DNA of 64,000 bases. Source: Bacillota bacterium (GTDB lineage: Bacteria; Bacillota; Sulfobacillia; JAJYWN01; JAJZPE01). Of the stretch, positions 1 to 8,915 are shown one piece after another. The notes under the pieces are model-generated. The model was not told the origin of the DNA and did no database searches. It saw only the letters and a list, made by a program, of their open reading frames with translations. The translations under genes were made by a program, and so were the position numbers. The DNA lies in assembly GCA_021787335.1 (NCBI GenBank), contig JAJYMC010000024.1, positions 1-64,000 on the forward strand, written 5' to 3'. How positions within the stretch are numbered: the stretch's first letter is position 1; each line of letters opens with the position of its first letter.

Positions 1-1246
1 GGGCGTACTCGAAGCTGTTCCGCCAGCCGTTGCCGAGGGCTCCGAAATACGGATCGAGGGAGTTGTAATAGCGCTCGAAGACGATGGGCAACCGCCCGTA
101 GACGGCCAGGTCGGTCTCGGAGTGGATGAAGTTGCCCGTGGCCGTATTGATGGGGTCGGCCCACCGCCCGGAGGCGTAGGAGCCGCCCAAGGTCTGCTGC
201 GCGGCGCTGGGGGCAAGGTCGCCGTCGTACTTCTTGAGGGGGTCGTAAAGGGAGTCGCGGGCGTTGGACTCATCGGAAGTAATCCCCGCCGGGCTCTGGG
301 CCTTGGCGACGATGTGGTTGTAACCCTCGTTGAGGGTCACGCGGGTCGACCACGAGCCGCCCGATGGGGTCAGGGTGGCCACGGTACCGCCGTTGTTGGT
401 CACGGTGACCAGGGCGACCGGGGCCATGCTGTTCGAGACCGTGCCGGCGACCGTCACCACGCGGTCCCCGGACACGCTGGGCAGGGACGACGTGATGGTC
501 GGGGCCGCCGGCTTGGGGATATAGGTGAATGAAGCGCTGGTCGTGTCGCCGGGAATACCATCCTTGAACGTGTAGGATGCAACCACCGTGACCGTGCCGC
601 TGGCCGGCGGGGTGAAGGTGAAGACGTAGTTGCCACCGGATGGCGACGCGCTCGATTGCTCAAGCGTGGCTCCGCCGGCGCTTACGCTGATCCTGGCACC
701 GGTCACGATCGGTATAGGCGGAGAGAAGCTCGGGACCGGCACGCAGACCGTCTGCGTCGGTGAGTACAGCGGGTCACTCTGGAAACTCATCCCCGATGGT
801 GCGGGGTGCGGCGGGGGAGGAGGTGGCGGTGGCGGCGGGGGCGGCGGTGGCGGCGTCCCGCTCCCCCTCTGGACGGTCAAGCCGGTCGAACCGGAATAGC
901 CGCTCCACTCGTCGTTCGGGGCGACGGTTATCGTGTAAGAACCGTCCGGCCATTGGGGGGAACCGAACGAGAACGTGTTGCTGCCAAGCCCGCCATAGGT
1001 CGTGTAGGACGCGCTGAAGGGGCCTGACACTGTTATCAGCGTCGGATGGGGTATCGTATCGTAGGCCCATGTCACCGTCAGGGTCTGCCCGGAGGTCGGG
1101 TCATACGGGTTAGGGCTGACGCTGACGCCCGTGGTCGCCAAAGGCACAATGCCGCCGCCCGGCTTTGCGGCGTGCGCCGGGCTGGAGGCGATCACCAAGG
1201 CGAAGACCAGGATGGCGGAGACCAGACGTGACCGAGCGATTCTCAT
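1..1246 (-). CDS. Secreted RHS/YD-repeat family protein, N-terminal part (3' end beyond window)
   Basis: Reading from an ATG at 1246 the frame stays open to the window edge, about 415 codons. Residues 1-26 form a signal peptide (basic start, hydrophobic core, SSPAHA|AKP cleavage site). An Ig-like beta-rich segment follows, then a run of 14 prolines near residue 140, then more Ig-like domains. From about residue 370 the sequence TATGNFIHSETDLAVYGRLP followed by FERYYNSL and GNGWRNSFE is typical of the N-terminal DUF6531/RHS module that precedes YD repeats. Known relatives such as WapA and RHS toxins end in a variable toxin domain; that end lies outside the window, so toxin function is inferred only. 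The ribosome site is weak (GGGGGT). Confidence 0.8.
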   Translation of the reverse strand, partial: MRIARSRLVSAILVFALVIASSPAHAAKPGGGIVPLATTGVSVSPNPYDPTSGQTLTVTWAYDTIPHPTLITVSGPFSASYTTYGGLGSNTFSFGSPQWPDGSYTITVAPNDEWSGYSGSTGLTVQRGSGTPPPPPPPPPPPPPPPHPAPSGMSFQSDPLYSPTQTVCVPVPSFSPPIPIVTGARISVSAGGATLEQSSASPSGGNYVFTFTPPASGTVTVVASYTFKDGIPGDTTSASFTYIPKPAAPTITSSLPSVSGDRVVTVAGTVSNSMAPVALVTVTNNGGTVATLTPSGGSWSTRVTLNEGYNHIVAKAQSPAGITSDESNARDSLYDPLKKYDGDLAPSAAQQTLGGSYASGRWADPINTATGNFIHSETDLAVYGRLPIVFERYYNSLDPYFGALGNGWRNSFEYA

Positions 1247-1399
1247 TCGAGCCCTGACCCCCATTGAAGCCGACTGCGCTGACATACGCTCCCGTTAATG
1301 TAATCGTCTGGCAGGTCCGTTTCCTTAAGGTTTACCGGTCGACGTTTTTCGGCGCAGTTCGACATGATGTTGGGCCGTAGCTCACGCTTTAATCAGGCG

Positions 1400-1420
1400 G
1401 GTGTCCGAATCTTGGACACC
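1400..1420. repeat. Perfect 7-bp inverted repeat upstream of the RHS gene
   Basis: GGTGTCC and GGACACC flank a 7-base loop. It lies about 155 bp upstream of the RHS-protein start and just beyond the terminator of the acylase gene. It could be an operator or a leader hairpin; there is no T-run. The rest of 1247-1435 shows nothing I can name. Confidence 0.4.
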
Positions 1421-1435
1421 GGACCAGGGGCACAT

Positions 1436-1464
1436 AACAAGAAAGCCTCGCCGCAGGGGCGAGA
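1436..1464 (-). terminator. Intrinsic terminator after the penicillin-acylase gene
   Basis: On the minus strand CTCGCC, a 5-base loop and GGCGAG form a stem (1447-1463), followed by GCTTTCTTGTT. It lies about 55 bp past the stop codon of the acylase gene. Confidence 0.7.
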
Positions 1465-1518
1465 CTCTCTGGCAATCGGCTTATGATGCGCAGGCTGTGC
1501 TATGGTCCTACCGCCCTC

Positions 1519-3936
1519 CTACTTCCCCGGCTCCAGGACGAACTTCTGCGCCCCCTCCAGGTCGGCCTGGTCGAAGGCCTGCAGGTGATACTCGCCCCTG
1601 AGCCAGAGCGGCGCCTGGTCGGCGTAGTGCTTGCTGAAGCGCTCGCCCGACTCGCCCGGCGTGGTCACGTCGTAGGAGTGACGGAGGTCGGAGAGGTCGA
1701 CCACCTGCCGCCACGGCGCGGCCGAGGTCACCAGGTAGGGCACCTTCTTGGTGCTGTAGCTGGCGGCCATCACCGTACCGCCGGAGCCGCCCATCGGGAA
1801 GGGCCCGACGTTGAAGAGCTTATCGAGCGGCTTGACGGCGCCCATGGCGTGGGCGAAGGTGATCTGGTGCAGGCGGCCCCAGGTCCACTTGGCCGGGTCG
1901 GGGCCGAGGGCCTTGTCGAGCTTGCCGACGCTGATGGAGAACGCCCGCCGGACGATGTCGTCGAAGGTCTCCTTCTCCGGGGTCTTGACGTCGTCGTACC
2001 AGTCGGCGCCGGCGCCGGGCTGGGTGAGCCAGGTGTCGACGGCGATGCTCAGGCCGGGGGCCTTGGCGAAGAGGTCGTCGCCCAACTCGTCGGCGAAGGT
2101 CTCGTGGAGGAAGTCACGGTAGAACTGCTGGAAGACCGACGGCCCGACCTGGTCGACGGTGTCCACCGGGTTCTTGCCCCAGGCCGCCAGGAGGTCGCGG
2201 GCCTTGGCCTCCTCCGGGGTGAGCTTGGCGCTCTCGAGGGCCTTGGTGATATACGGTGCCCACAGCCCGCCCTGAAGGTCGGTCTTGTCCGTCTGGAGGG
2301 CCTGCATGTCCGCCACCGTCAGGCCGGTCTTCGGGCTGAGGTACTGGACGATGCGCATGGCCCGGTACGGCGCGGCCCACTCGGCCGAGATGAAGTACGG
2401 GTAGTCGTCGCCGACGACGCGGTTGTTGGCCGTGGCGATGAACCCCTGGGCTGGGTTGTACAGCTCGGGCAGCTTGTCGAAGGGGATGTAGCCGGTCCAC
2501 TCGTACTCGCCGGTCCAGCCGGGCACGGGAACGAGGCCGTCGCCCTTGGCCCGGATGGGGACCTTCCCGTTGGCCCGGTAGCCGATGTTCCCGTCGACGT
2601 CGGCGTAGACGAAGTTCTGGGCCGGGGCGTCGAAGTAGCTAAGGCCGGCCTTGAAGTCGGACCAGTTCTTGGCCCGGTCGATCAGGTAGAAGGCCTCGAA
2701 CTCGTCGGACGCGTCGAGGGCCGTCCAGCGCATGGCGATGGGCTCCTTGAGCCCGGGGACGACCTTGCTGATGATCGGCCCGTGCCGGGTCTCGACCACT
2801 TCACGGACCACCGGGTCGGCCTTGCCCTTGACCTTGATCTCTTCCTTGTAGACGGTGGCCTTCTCCCACTTCCCCTTGAACTCGAAGGAGTAGGGGTCGG
2901 ACGGGTTCGGCTTCTCGATGTAGAGGTCCTGGACGTCGGGGCCGACGTTGGTCACGCCCCAGGCGATATGGTCGTTGTGGCCGACGATGACCCCAGGGAC
3001 GCCCGGGAAGACGACCCCGATGACGTTCTCCATACCGGGGACGTTCAGCTGCACCTGCCACCAGATGGACGGGAGCTGGATGCCGAGGTGCGGGTCGTTG
3101 GCCAGGAGGGGCTTGCCCGACTTGGTCTTGGCCCCGCTGACGACCCAGTTGTTGCTGCCCAGGCCCGACCGGTCGGCCGGCTCGGCGACCTGCCCGAGGA
3201 GGCCGTCGATGGTCGCCTCGGGGTTCATCGTCAGCAGCCGGCCGATGTCCGGCGTGTCGGCGCGGAGCCAGTCGCGGGCGATGACCGGCCAGTCTTCCTT
3301 ATAGGACGGGGAAATCTCCATGGCCTTCCGCGGGTCGACCTTCTGGAGAAGCGACGCCCGGAAGACCTCGCCCTCCCAGTTGCCACCGAGGACCCAGGAC
3401 ATGTACTTCCCGATGACCAAAGAGTCCACCGGTGTCCACGGTTCCGGGCGGTACTTCAGGAGGCGGAACTCGGGGGGCAGGTTGTCGCCGGTCTTCTGCA
3501 GATAGGCGTTGACGCCGTTGGAGAAGCTCTGGAGCAGGTCCATGGTCTCCGGTTTGACAATGGCCAGCGACTTCTCGGCGGCCCGGGTAAAGCCGATGGT
3601 CCGGACGAAGTAGTCCTGGTCGACGAACTTGTCACCGAGGATCTCGGCCAGCTTGCCCTCGACCCCGCGACGCGAGAGGTCCATCTCCCACAGACGGTCC
3701 TGGGCCTCCGCGTAGCCCTGGGCGAAGGCCGCATCGTTGATAGTGGCGGCGTAGATGTGGGGCACGCCGTACTTGTCGCGGTAGATGGTCGCCGGCTTGG
3801 ACAGGCCGGCCACGACCAGCTTCCCGCTGGTCGGCGCCAGGCCGACGCGCGTCCAGCGCCAGGCGAAACCGATGGCGGCCACCAGGATGATCCCGATCGC
3901 CGCCAGAGTGTAGATCAGCCAGCGTCTCTTTTTCAT
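1519..3936 (-). CDS. Penicillin acylase family protein (Ntn hydrolase), membrane-anchored
   Basis: An 805-residue member of the S45 peptidase/penicillin acylase family, whose proteins hydrolyse amide bonds of acylated substrates such as beta-lactams or acyl-homoserine lactones. The ATG at 3936 was chosen because MKKRRW followed by about 18 hydrophobic residues makes an N-terminal signal anchor; a longer reading frame upstream adds a segment without family similarity. The block SNNWVVSGAKTKSGKPLLAN near residue 261 contains the nucleophile serine that becomes the N-terminus of the beta chain after self-cleavage, and NDPHL follows. Length fits the family. The enzyme probably acts outside the membrane. 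Its natural substrate cannot be told from the sequence or the neighbours. Confidence 0.9.
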   Translation of the reverse strand: MKKRRWLIYTLAAIGIILVAAIGFAWRWTRVGLAPTSGKLVVAGLSKPATIYRDKYGVPHIYAATINDAAFAQGYAEAQDRLWEMDLSRRGVEGKLAEILGDKFVDQDYFVRTIGFTRAAEKSLAIVKPETMDLLQSFSNGVNAYLQKTGDNLPPEFRLLKYRPEPWTPVDSLVIGKYMSWVLGGNWEGEVFRASLLQKVDPRKAMEISPSYKEDWPVIARDWLRADTPDIGRLLTMNPEATIDGLLGQVAEPADRSGLGSNNWVVSGAKTKSGKPLLANDPHLGIQLPSIWWQVQLNVPGMENVIGVVFPGVPGVIVGHNDHIAWGVTNVGPDVQDLYIEKPNPSDPYSFEFKGKWEKATVYKEEIKVKGKADPVVREVVETRHGPIISKVVPGLKEPIAMRWTALDASDEFEAFYLIDRAKNWSDFKAGLSYFDAPAQNFVYADVDGNIGYRANGKVPIRAKGDGLVPVPGWTGEYEWTGYIPFDKLPELYNPAQGFIATANNRVVGDDYPYFISAEWAAPYRAMRIVQYLSPKTGLTVADMQALQTDKTDLQGGLWAPYITKALESAKLTPEEAKARDLLAAWGKNPVDTVDQVGPSVFQQFYRDFLHETFADELGDDLFAKAPGLSIAVDTWLTQPGAGADWYDDVKTPEKETFDDIVRRAFSISVGKLDKALGPDPAKWTWGRLHQITFAHAMGAVKPLDKLFNVGPFPMGGSGGTVMAASYSTKKVPYLVTSAAPWRQVVDLSDLRHSYDVTTPGESGERFSKHYADQAPLWLRGEYHLQAFDQADLEGAQKFVLEPGK

Positions 3937-4009
3937 CGCCCAGAACCCCCCGCCCGGGCCGGAACCATGCCGGCCGGAATTTTCCATCTTGCCGGGTAAT
4001 TCGCTTGGG

Positions 4010-4618
4010 TCAGCGGGTTTCCTGCCGGGCCAGGGCAAGACGGCGTATCAAGAGCAGGATGGCCAGGACCACGTAGGTCGAAGCCAAGCTAACCGCCACC
4101 ACCAGCCGGAGGTGGGCCTCGACCGGGATGCTCGGCACGTAGCCGTGGAAGTAATCCAGGTAGTCGTCAAAGGCGAACCAGGCCGTGGCGGCCACGAGCC
4201 AGCCGTTGGCCGGCGTGAAGTAGCGGAAGTACATCAGTCCCTCGACCAGCATGGCCAGGTGGGACAGGGCCAACAGCGCATCCATGACGATGACCGGGCC
4301 ACCCTCGAGCCAGTAGAGGCCGATGACCATGAAGGTCCAGAAGCCGTATTTGACGAGGCCGATGTAGGCCAGGGCCTCGAGCCAGCCCGCCCGCACCCGC
4401 CGCTGCAGGTTCAGGAGGACGAAGGTGAAATAGAAGCTGGACAGCGGGCTGTCGGCGACAATGATCCAGGTGTACCAAGGCGTCGTCGCCAACTGGTCGC
4501 GATACCAGTAGAAGCCGTAAAGGCTCCCGGCAAAGTTGATGGCGATCAGCGGCCAGAGCCACCGCCGGTCGGCCGGGATGGACCAGAACCAGTTCCAGAG
4601 CCTGCGAAGGGCCTTCAT
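4010..4618 (-). CDS. DUF1405 family membrane protein (YpjA-like)
   Basis: A 202-residue protein with about five to six hydrophobic segments, among them WLWPLIAINFAGSLYGFYWY and a long stretch around residues 85-115. The pattern, with conserved Tyr/Trp-rich helices and a DYLDYFHGY segment, matches the DUF1405 family known from Bacillus YpjA. Function is unknown. It is transcribed towards the acylase gene with a 73-bp gap and diverges from rqcH. ATG start at 4618. Confidence 0.8.
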   Translation of the reverse strand: MKALRRLWNWFWSIPADRRWLWPLIAINFAGSLYGFYWYRDQLATTPWYTWIIVADSPLSSFYFTFVLLNLQRRVRAGWLEALAYIGLVKYGFWTFMVIGLYWLEGGPVIVMDALLALSHLAMLVEGLMYFRYFTPANGWLVAATAWFAFDDYLDYFHGYVPSIPVEAHLRLVVAVSLASTYVVLAILLLIRRLALARQETR

Positions 4619-4646
4619 GACGTCATCCTTACCTCGTTTGACTCGT

Positions 4647-4676
4647 TTGACGCCCGTTCCGGGCGAATGCTATACT
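4647..4676 (+). promoter_or_regulatory. Sigma-A-type promoter for rqcH
   Basis: TTGACG (4647-4652), an 18-bp spacer and TATACT (4671-4676). The spacer begins with the perfect inverted repeat CGCCCG-TTC-CGGGCG, which may be a regulator site or chance in GC-rich DNA. Start codon at 4730. Confidence 0.6.
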
Positions 4677-4729
4677 GGGGGCGCTTTCAAACCCTGGGCC
4701 CGCCACCTCGCGAGAAAGGCCGGACCTCC

Positions 4730-6646
4730 ATGCCCTACGATAACCTGATGATGGCCGCCGCCGTGGCCGAACTGTCGCGCACCGTCGCCGGCGGCCGAAT
4801 CCAGAAGATAAGCCAGCCCGAGCGGCTGGAGTTGCTCCTCCACGTCTACACGCGCGAGGGCATGCGGCGCGTGGTCATCTCGGCCGACCCGGTCCGGGCC
4901 AGGCTGCACCTGACCCGTCGCGACAAGGGCAACCCGCCCGTGCCGCCGCCGTTCTGCCTCGTCCTGCGGAAGCGCATCGAGGGGGCGCGCATCGAGTCGG
5001 TCGAGCAGGTCCCCTGGGAACGCGTGGCCGCCTTCGAACTGTCGACCCACGACGAGCTCGGGACGCCGCGCCGCCTGCGGCTCCTGGTCGAGGCGATGGG
5101 CAAGCACAGCAACGTCGTGCTGGTGGACGAGGCCGGGGTCATCATCGACGCCCTGAAGCGCATCGGCGCGGAGGAGAACCGTTACCGCCTGCTGGTCCCG
5201 GGGGAGAAGTACATCCCTCCCCCGCCGGCCGGGAAGCTCGACCCGGACCAGGCCGACGAGGCCGCCGTGCGGGCGGTGCTGACGGCCCGCGGGCTGGCGG
5301 ACCTGCCTGCCCCGCTGGGCGACGTGACGGCCACGAGTGTCGCCGATGCCGTGCGCAAGGACATCCGCGGGCTCGGGCCTGGGCTGGCGGCCGAGGTCGT
5401 CGCCAGAGCCACGGGCTCTGTTGCCGACACGGCCAGCGCAGCCGGGGCCCCCGGGCTGTCCCTGGCCGCCGCGCTGGTCAAGGCCCTCGCCGAGGTCATC
5501 GCCCCGGCGCGTGGCCTGGCGCCCTTCTCTCCCACGGCGTACATCGACGGCGATGGTTCGGTGGCGGCTTTCTCGGCCATCCCGATGAGTGGTTACGCCG
5601 GTCTGGCCACCCGTTCCTTCCCGGAGCCCGGCGAAATGCTGGACTTGGTCTACGGCCGGGCCGAACAGGCGACCCGTTTCCGCCAGACGCTGGAGCGCCT
5701 GCGGCGGGCCATCGAGGCCGCTCAGACCCGCGTCTCTCGCCGGGCCGAGGCCCAGCGCGAAGAGCTGGCCCGGGGCCGCGAACATCAGCAGGAGCTGACC
5801 TGGGGCGAACTCATCAAGCAGAACCTCCACCAGATAACCGCCGGCGCGGCCGAGTTCACGGCCACGGACTGGTCCGACCCGGACCAGCGCCAGGTGACCG
5901 TGCCGCTCGACCCGAACCTGACCCCGGTCGAGAACGCCCAGCGCTACTTCAAGCGCTACGCCCGGGGCAAGAAGACCGTGGCCGGGGCCACGCCGCGCCT
6001 CGCCGCCACCGAGAACGAACTGCGCTACCTCGAGGAGGTCGCCTCGAGCCTGGCCGTCCTCGACCAACCGGGCGTCCCGTCACCGGAGGACGAGGCCGCC
6101 CTGGCCGAGGTCCGCGCGGAACTCATCGCCGCCGGATACGTCCGGCCTGAACCCGCGGCCGGCCATCGGGCCGCGGGCAAGGCCGCCGGCAAGCCGTCCG
6201 CCCGCGCCGCGGGCGCCCCGGCCGCCCCGGCCGCCTCATCCCCGTTGCGCTTCGTCACCTCTAGCGGCAGGGAGGTCCTGGTCGGGCGGAACAACCGCCA
6301 GAACGACCTCCTGACCCTGAAGACCGCCCGCCCCGACGACCTCTGGCTGCACGTCAAGGACATCCCCGGCTCCCACGTCATCCTCCGCCGTGACCCCTCG
6401 GGCGACTTCACCGAGACCGACATAGTCGAGGCCGCCAAGCTGGCGGCCTACCACAGCCGGGGCCGGCAGTCGAGCCGGGTCCCCGTCGACTACGCGCCCC
6501 GGAGCCACGTTCGTAAGCCCTCCGGGGCCCGCCCCGGGATGGTCATCTACGATCATCACCGGACGGTCTACGTGACCCCCGAAGCGGCCGAGGTCGAACG
6601 CCTGAGGCCGAAAGGGCTGGTCAACCCGCCGCCTTCGGACGGGTGA
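4730..6646 (+). CDS. rqcH: Ribosome quality control factor RqcH (NFACT protein, fibronectin-binding A family)
   Basis: A 638-residue NFACT-family protein (Bacillus YloA/RqcH). In Bacillus this protein binds obstructed 50S subunits and directs addition of C-terminal alanine tails to stalled chains. The N-terminal NFACT-N domain spans roughly residues 1-250 (MPYDNLMMAAAVAEL start; AMGKHSNVVLVD). A middle part with charged helices likely forms a coiled coil (about 300-420), followed by a low-complexity Ala/Pro/Gly linker near 475-500. The NFACT-R domain at about 505-600 has REVLVGRNNRQNDLLT and LWLHVKDIPGSHVILR. The ATG at 4730 is where family similarity begins; in-frame sequence upstream is non-coding. 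Its 3' end overlaps pyrE tail to tail by 26 bp. Confidence 0.92.
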   Translation: MPYDNLMMAAAVAELSRTVAGGRIQKISQPERLELLLHVYTREGMRRVVISADPVRARLHLTRRDKGNPPVPPPFCLVLRKRIEGARIESVEQVPWERVAAFELSTHDELGTPRRLRLLVEAMGKHSNVVLVDEAGVIIDALKRIGAEENRYRLLVPGEKYIPPPPAGKLDPDQADEAAVRAVLTARGLADLPAPLGDVTATSVADAVRKDIRGLGPGLAAEVVARATGSVADTASAAGAPGLSLAAALVKALAEVIAPARGLAPFSPTAYIDGDGSVAAFSAIPMSGYAGLATRSFPEPGEMLDLVYGRAEQATRFRQTLERLRRAIEAAQTRVSRRAEAQREELARGREHQQELTWGELIKQNLHQITAGAAEFTATDWSDPDQRQVTVPLDPNLTPVENAQRYFKRYARGKKTVAGATPRLAATENELRYLEEVASSLAVLDQPGVPSPEDEAALAEVRAELIAAGYVRPEPAAGHRAAGKAAGKPSARAAGAPAAPAASSPLRFVTSSGREVLVGRNNRQNDLLTLKTARPDDLWLHVKDIPGSHVILRRDPSGDFTETDIVEAAKLAAYHSRGRQSSRVPVDYAPRSHVRKPSGARPGMVIYDHHRTVYVTPEAAEVERLRPKGLVNPPPSDG

Positions 6647-7193
6647 GCGGCACGCCGGCCTTGCAGAGCGGGCACTCGTCCGGATCATAAGCCTCGACGG
6701 ACAGGGTCGCCACGGCCCGCAGGGGGACGCCCAGGTCCACCTGCCCGCCGCTCCGGTCGACCAGGGCGCCGACGCCCACCGGGACGGCGCCAAGTTCCAC
6801 GACGAGGTCGAGGACGCGCTTGACCGAACCGCCGGTGGTCACGGCGTCCTCCACCAGGAGGACCCGTTCCCGCGGCCGGACCGTGAAGCCCCGTCGCAAG
6901 ACGAATCCCCCGCCGTCGTTCTTCTCGGCGTAGATCGCCCGGGCCCCCAAGGCCCGGGCTGTTTCATAGGCCAGGATGACCCCGCCCATAGCCGGGCCGA
7001 TGACCGTCTCGATCCGCTCGCCGGCGAAGCGCTCGGCCAGCGCGGCGGCCAGACGGGCGGTCGTCTCCGGGTGCTGCAGGACCTGCGAGCACTGGAGGAA
7101 ACGCGGGCTGTGCTTGCCTGAGGTCAGGAGGAAGTGGCCCTCCATCAGGACACCGGTGTCTTTGTAGATCTTGATGGCTTCATCCGCGGTCAA
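6621..7193 (-). CDS. pyrE: Orotate phosphoribosyltransferase
   Basis: Makes orotidine monophosphate from orotate and PRPP, the fifth step of UMP synthesis; cytosolic, usually a dimer. The PRPP-binding loop VLLVEDAVTTGG is at residues 111-122, and GPAMGGVILAYE is also typical. Length 190 residues fits the family. The start is TTG at 7193, overlapping the pyrF stop by four bases (TTGA), behind GGGGGAGGG; translational coupling is likely. A CPLC motif near the C-terminus is an extra seen in some orthologues. Last gene of the pyr operon; it overlaps rqcH on the opposite strand and no terminator is visible between them. Confidence 0.95.
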   Translation of the reverse strand: MTADEAIKIYKDTGVLMEGHFLLTSGKHSPRFLQCSQVLQHPETTARLAAALAERFAGERIETVIGPAMGGVILAYETARALGARAIYAEKNDGGGFVLRRGFTVRPRERVLLVEDAVTTGGSVKRVLDLVVELGAVPVGVGALVDRSGGQVDLGVPLRAVATLSVEAYDPDECPLCKAGVPLTRPKAAG

Positions 7194-7972
7194 GGTCGTC
7201 CCTCCCCCATCGACTCTTCAGCGACTTGGATCTCCTCGACGACGCGGGCGGCGGCCTCGCGCGGGTCCGGAGCCGCGGTGATGGGCCGGCCGACGACCAG
7301 GTAGTCGGAGCCCGCCCGGACCGCGTCCCCTGGCGGGAGGACGCGCCGCTGATCGCCCAGGCCGACGCCGGGCAAGCCTCCTCGACCCGCGCCGCTCACG
7401 CCCCAGGCCGGCCGCACCCCGGGGGTCACGGTCAGGAAGCCGGGGCCCTCCGCGGCCTTGATGGCGGCGGCCTCGCGCGGCGAGGCGACGACGCCGTCGA
7501 GTCCGGCCCGGTGGGTCAGGGCGGCCATGGTCAGGACCTGCTGCTCGATTGGTCGCGCCACTCCGGCTTCTTCCAGGGCGGCCTGGTCGAGGCTGGTCAG
7601 GACGGTGACCCCGATGACGAGCGGCCGCGGATGCTCACCCAGTCCCTCCACGGCCTCCGCGGCGGCCCGCATCATCGCCGTGCCTCCCTGGGCGTGGACA
7701 TTGAGCATCGCCACCCCAAGGGCGGCCGCCGAGCGGACGGCCCCCCCGACCGTGTTCGGGATGTCGTGGAACTTCAGATCGAGGAAGACGAGCTTCCGCG
7801 CCTCGATGAGGAGTTCCACCGCCCGTGGACCGGCCGCCGTGAAGAGCTCGAGCCCGACCTTGAACCAGTCGACGTCGTCGCCGAGCCGATCCAGGAGGCG
7901 CTTGGCCCCATCGAGGTTGGGCACGTCCACGGCGACGATGAGGCGCTCGCGCCCTCGCGGTCTCTTCAGCAA
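7190..7972 (-). CDS. pyrF: Orotidine 5'-phosphate decarboxylase
   Basis: Decarboxylates OMP to UMP, last step of the pathway. The catalytic Asp-Lys-Asp segment DLKFHDIPNTV is at residues 65-75, and YLVVGRPI near the C-terminus is the phosphate-binding strand. The TTG start at 7972 lies one base after the pyrD stop, with GGGGAGGT placed eight bases upstream. Unusual: about 16 Gly-rich residues (190-205, GVSGAGRGGLPGVG) are inserted between TPGVRPA and GDQRR, which are adjacent in most orthologues. The catalytic core is intact. Confidence 0.95.
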   Translation of the reverse strand: MLKRPRGRERLIVAVDVPNLDGAKRLLDRLGDDVDWFKVGLELFTAAGPRAVELLIEARKLVFLDLKFHDIPNTVGGAVRSAAALGVAMLNVHAQGGTAMMRAAAEAVEGLGEHPRPLVIGVTVLTSLDQAALEEAGVARPIEQQVLTMAALTHRAGLDGVVASPREAAAIKAAEGPGFLTVTPGVRPAWGVSGAGRGGLPGVGLGDQRRVLPPGDAVRAGSDYLVVGRPITAAPDPREAAARVVEEIQVAEESMGEGRP

Positions 7973-7973
7973 T

Positions 7974-8915
7974 CTAGTACCTCCCCGGTCGCCGCCCCTT
8001 GAAGCCCGGGTTCGCGGCGCCTATCAGTTCTCCGATCCATTCGACCCGGTTGCGGTCGCACCAGTCCGATAGGCCCTCGACGACCCGGACCGCGGCCACC
8101 GGGTCGACGAAGAAGGCCGTCCCGACGGCCACCGCGGCCGCGCCGGCCATCATGAACTGCAGGGCGTCTTCGGCCGTCGTCACCCCGCCCAGGCCGATGA
8201 TGGGCACGTCGACGGCGGCGGCCACTTCGTAGACGGCGCGGACGGCCACCGGCCGCACGGCCGGCCCCGATAGGCCGCCGACCCCGCGCGGCAGGACGGG
8301 CCGCCGCGTGGCCGGGTCGATGACCATCCCGACCAAGGTGTTGATGAGCGACAGGGCGTCCGAACCGGCTTCGGCCGCGGCCCGGGCGACCACCGTCAGG
8401 TCGGTCACGTTCGGGGTCAGCTTGGTGATGAGCGGCCTTCTCGTCCGGCGCCGGCACCCCTCGACGACCGCGGCCACGGCCGCCGGGTCGACCCCGAAGG
8501 TCATCCCGCCCTGGTCGACGTTGGGGCAAGAGACGTTGATCTCCAGGGCGGCCACGCCCTCGGCCCCGTCCAGCCTGCCGGCCACCTCGGCGTATTCGGA
8601 GGCGGTGTGGCCGGAGACGTTGACGATGACTGTCGCCCCGGCCTCGCGCAACGCCGGCAGTTCTTCTTCGATGAACCGGTCGACGCCCGGGTTCTCGAGG
8701 CCGATGGAGTTCAGCATCCCGGCCGGCGTCTCGACGACGCGCGGCGCGGGGTTGCCGGCCCTCGGCTCAAGGGTGATCCCCTTGGTGACCACCGCCCCCA
8801 GGCTCTTCAGCGAGAAGAACTCGCCATACTCGCGGCCGTAGCCGAAAGTCCCCGAGGCCGTCATGACCGGGTTCTTCAGCTTCAGGCCGGCGAAGGCCAA
8901 CCCCAGATCAGCCAC
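7974..8915 (-). CDS. pyrD: Dihydroorotate dehydrogenase, NAD-dependent catalytic subunit (class 1B)
   Basis: Oxidises dihydroorotate to orotate with FMN. The neighbouring pyrK supplies the NAD+-linked subunit, so this is the class 1B heteromeric enzyme. Motifs include NPVMTASGTFGYG near the N-terminus, the substrate/FMN segment VNVSG, LEINVSCPN (with the catalytic Cys) and IIGLGGV. The GTG at 8915 was chosen because AGGAGGTGG stands just upstream and family similarity begins there; 313 residues. It overlaps the pyrK 3' end by 8 bp. Confidence 0.95.
   Translation of the reverse strand: MADLGLAFAGLKLKNPVMTASGTFGYGREYGEFFSLKSLGAVVTKGITLEPRAGNPAPRVVETPAGMLNSIGLENPGVDRFIEEELPALREAGATVIVNVSGHTASEYAEVAGRLDGAEGVAALEINVSCPNVDQGGMTFGVDPAAVAAVVEGCRRRTRRPLITKLTPNVTDLTVVARAAAEAGSDALSLINTLVGMVIDPATRRPVLPRGVGGLSGPAVRPVAVRAVYEVAAAVDVPIIGLGGVTTAEDALQFMMAGAAAVAVGTAFFVDPVAAVRVVEGLSDWCDRNRVEWIGELIGAANPGFKGRRPGRY

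Noticed and set aside
1331-1366. Possible c-di-GMP or other riboswitch before the RHS gene (GTCGA...TCGAC stem and GGTAAACC)
   Set aside because: Only isolated short matches; the conserved core of the known classes is not present.
1483-3999. An 838-codon plus-strand frame opposite the penicillin-acylase gene
   Set aside because: Shadow of the acylase codons; no ribosome site, no domain, and biased Leu/Val/Gly/Asp composition.
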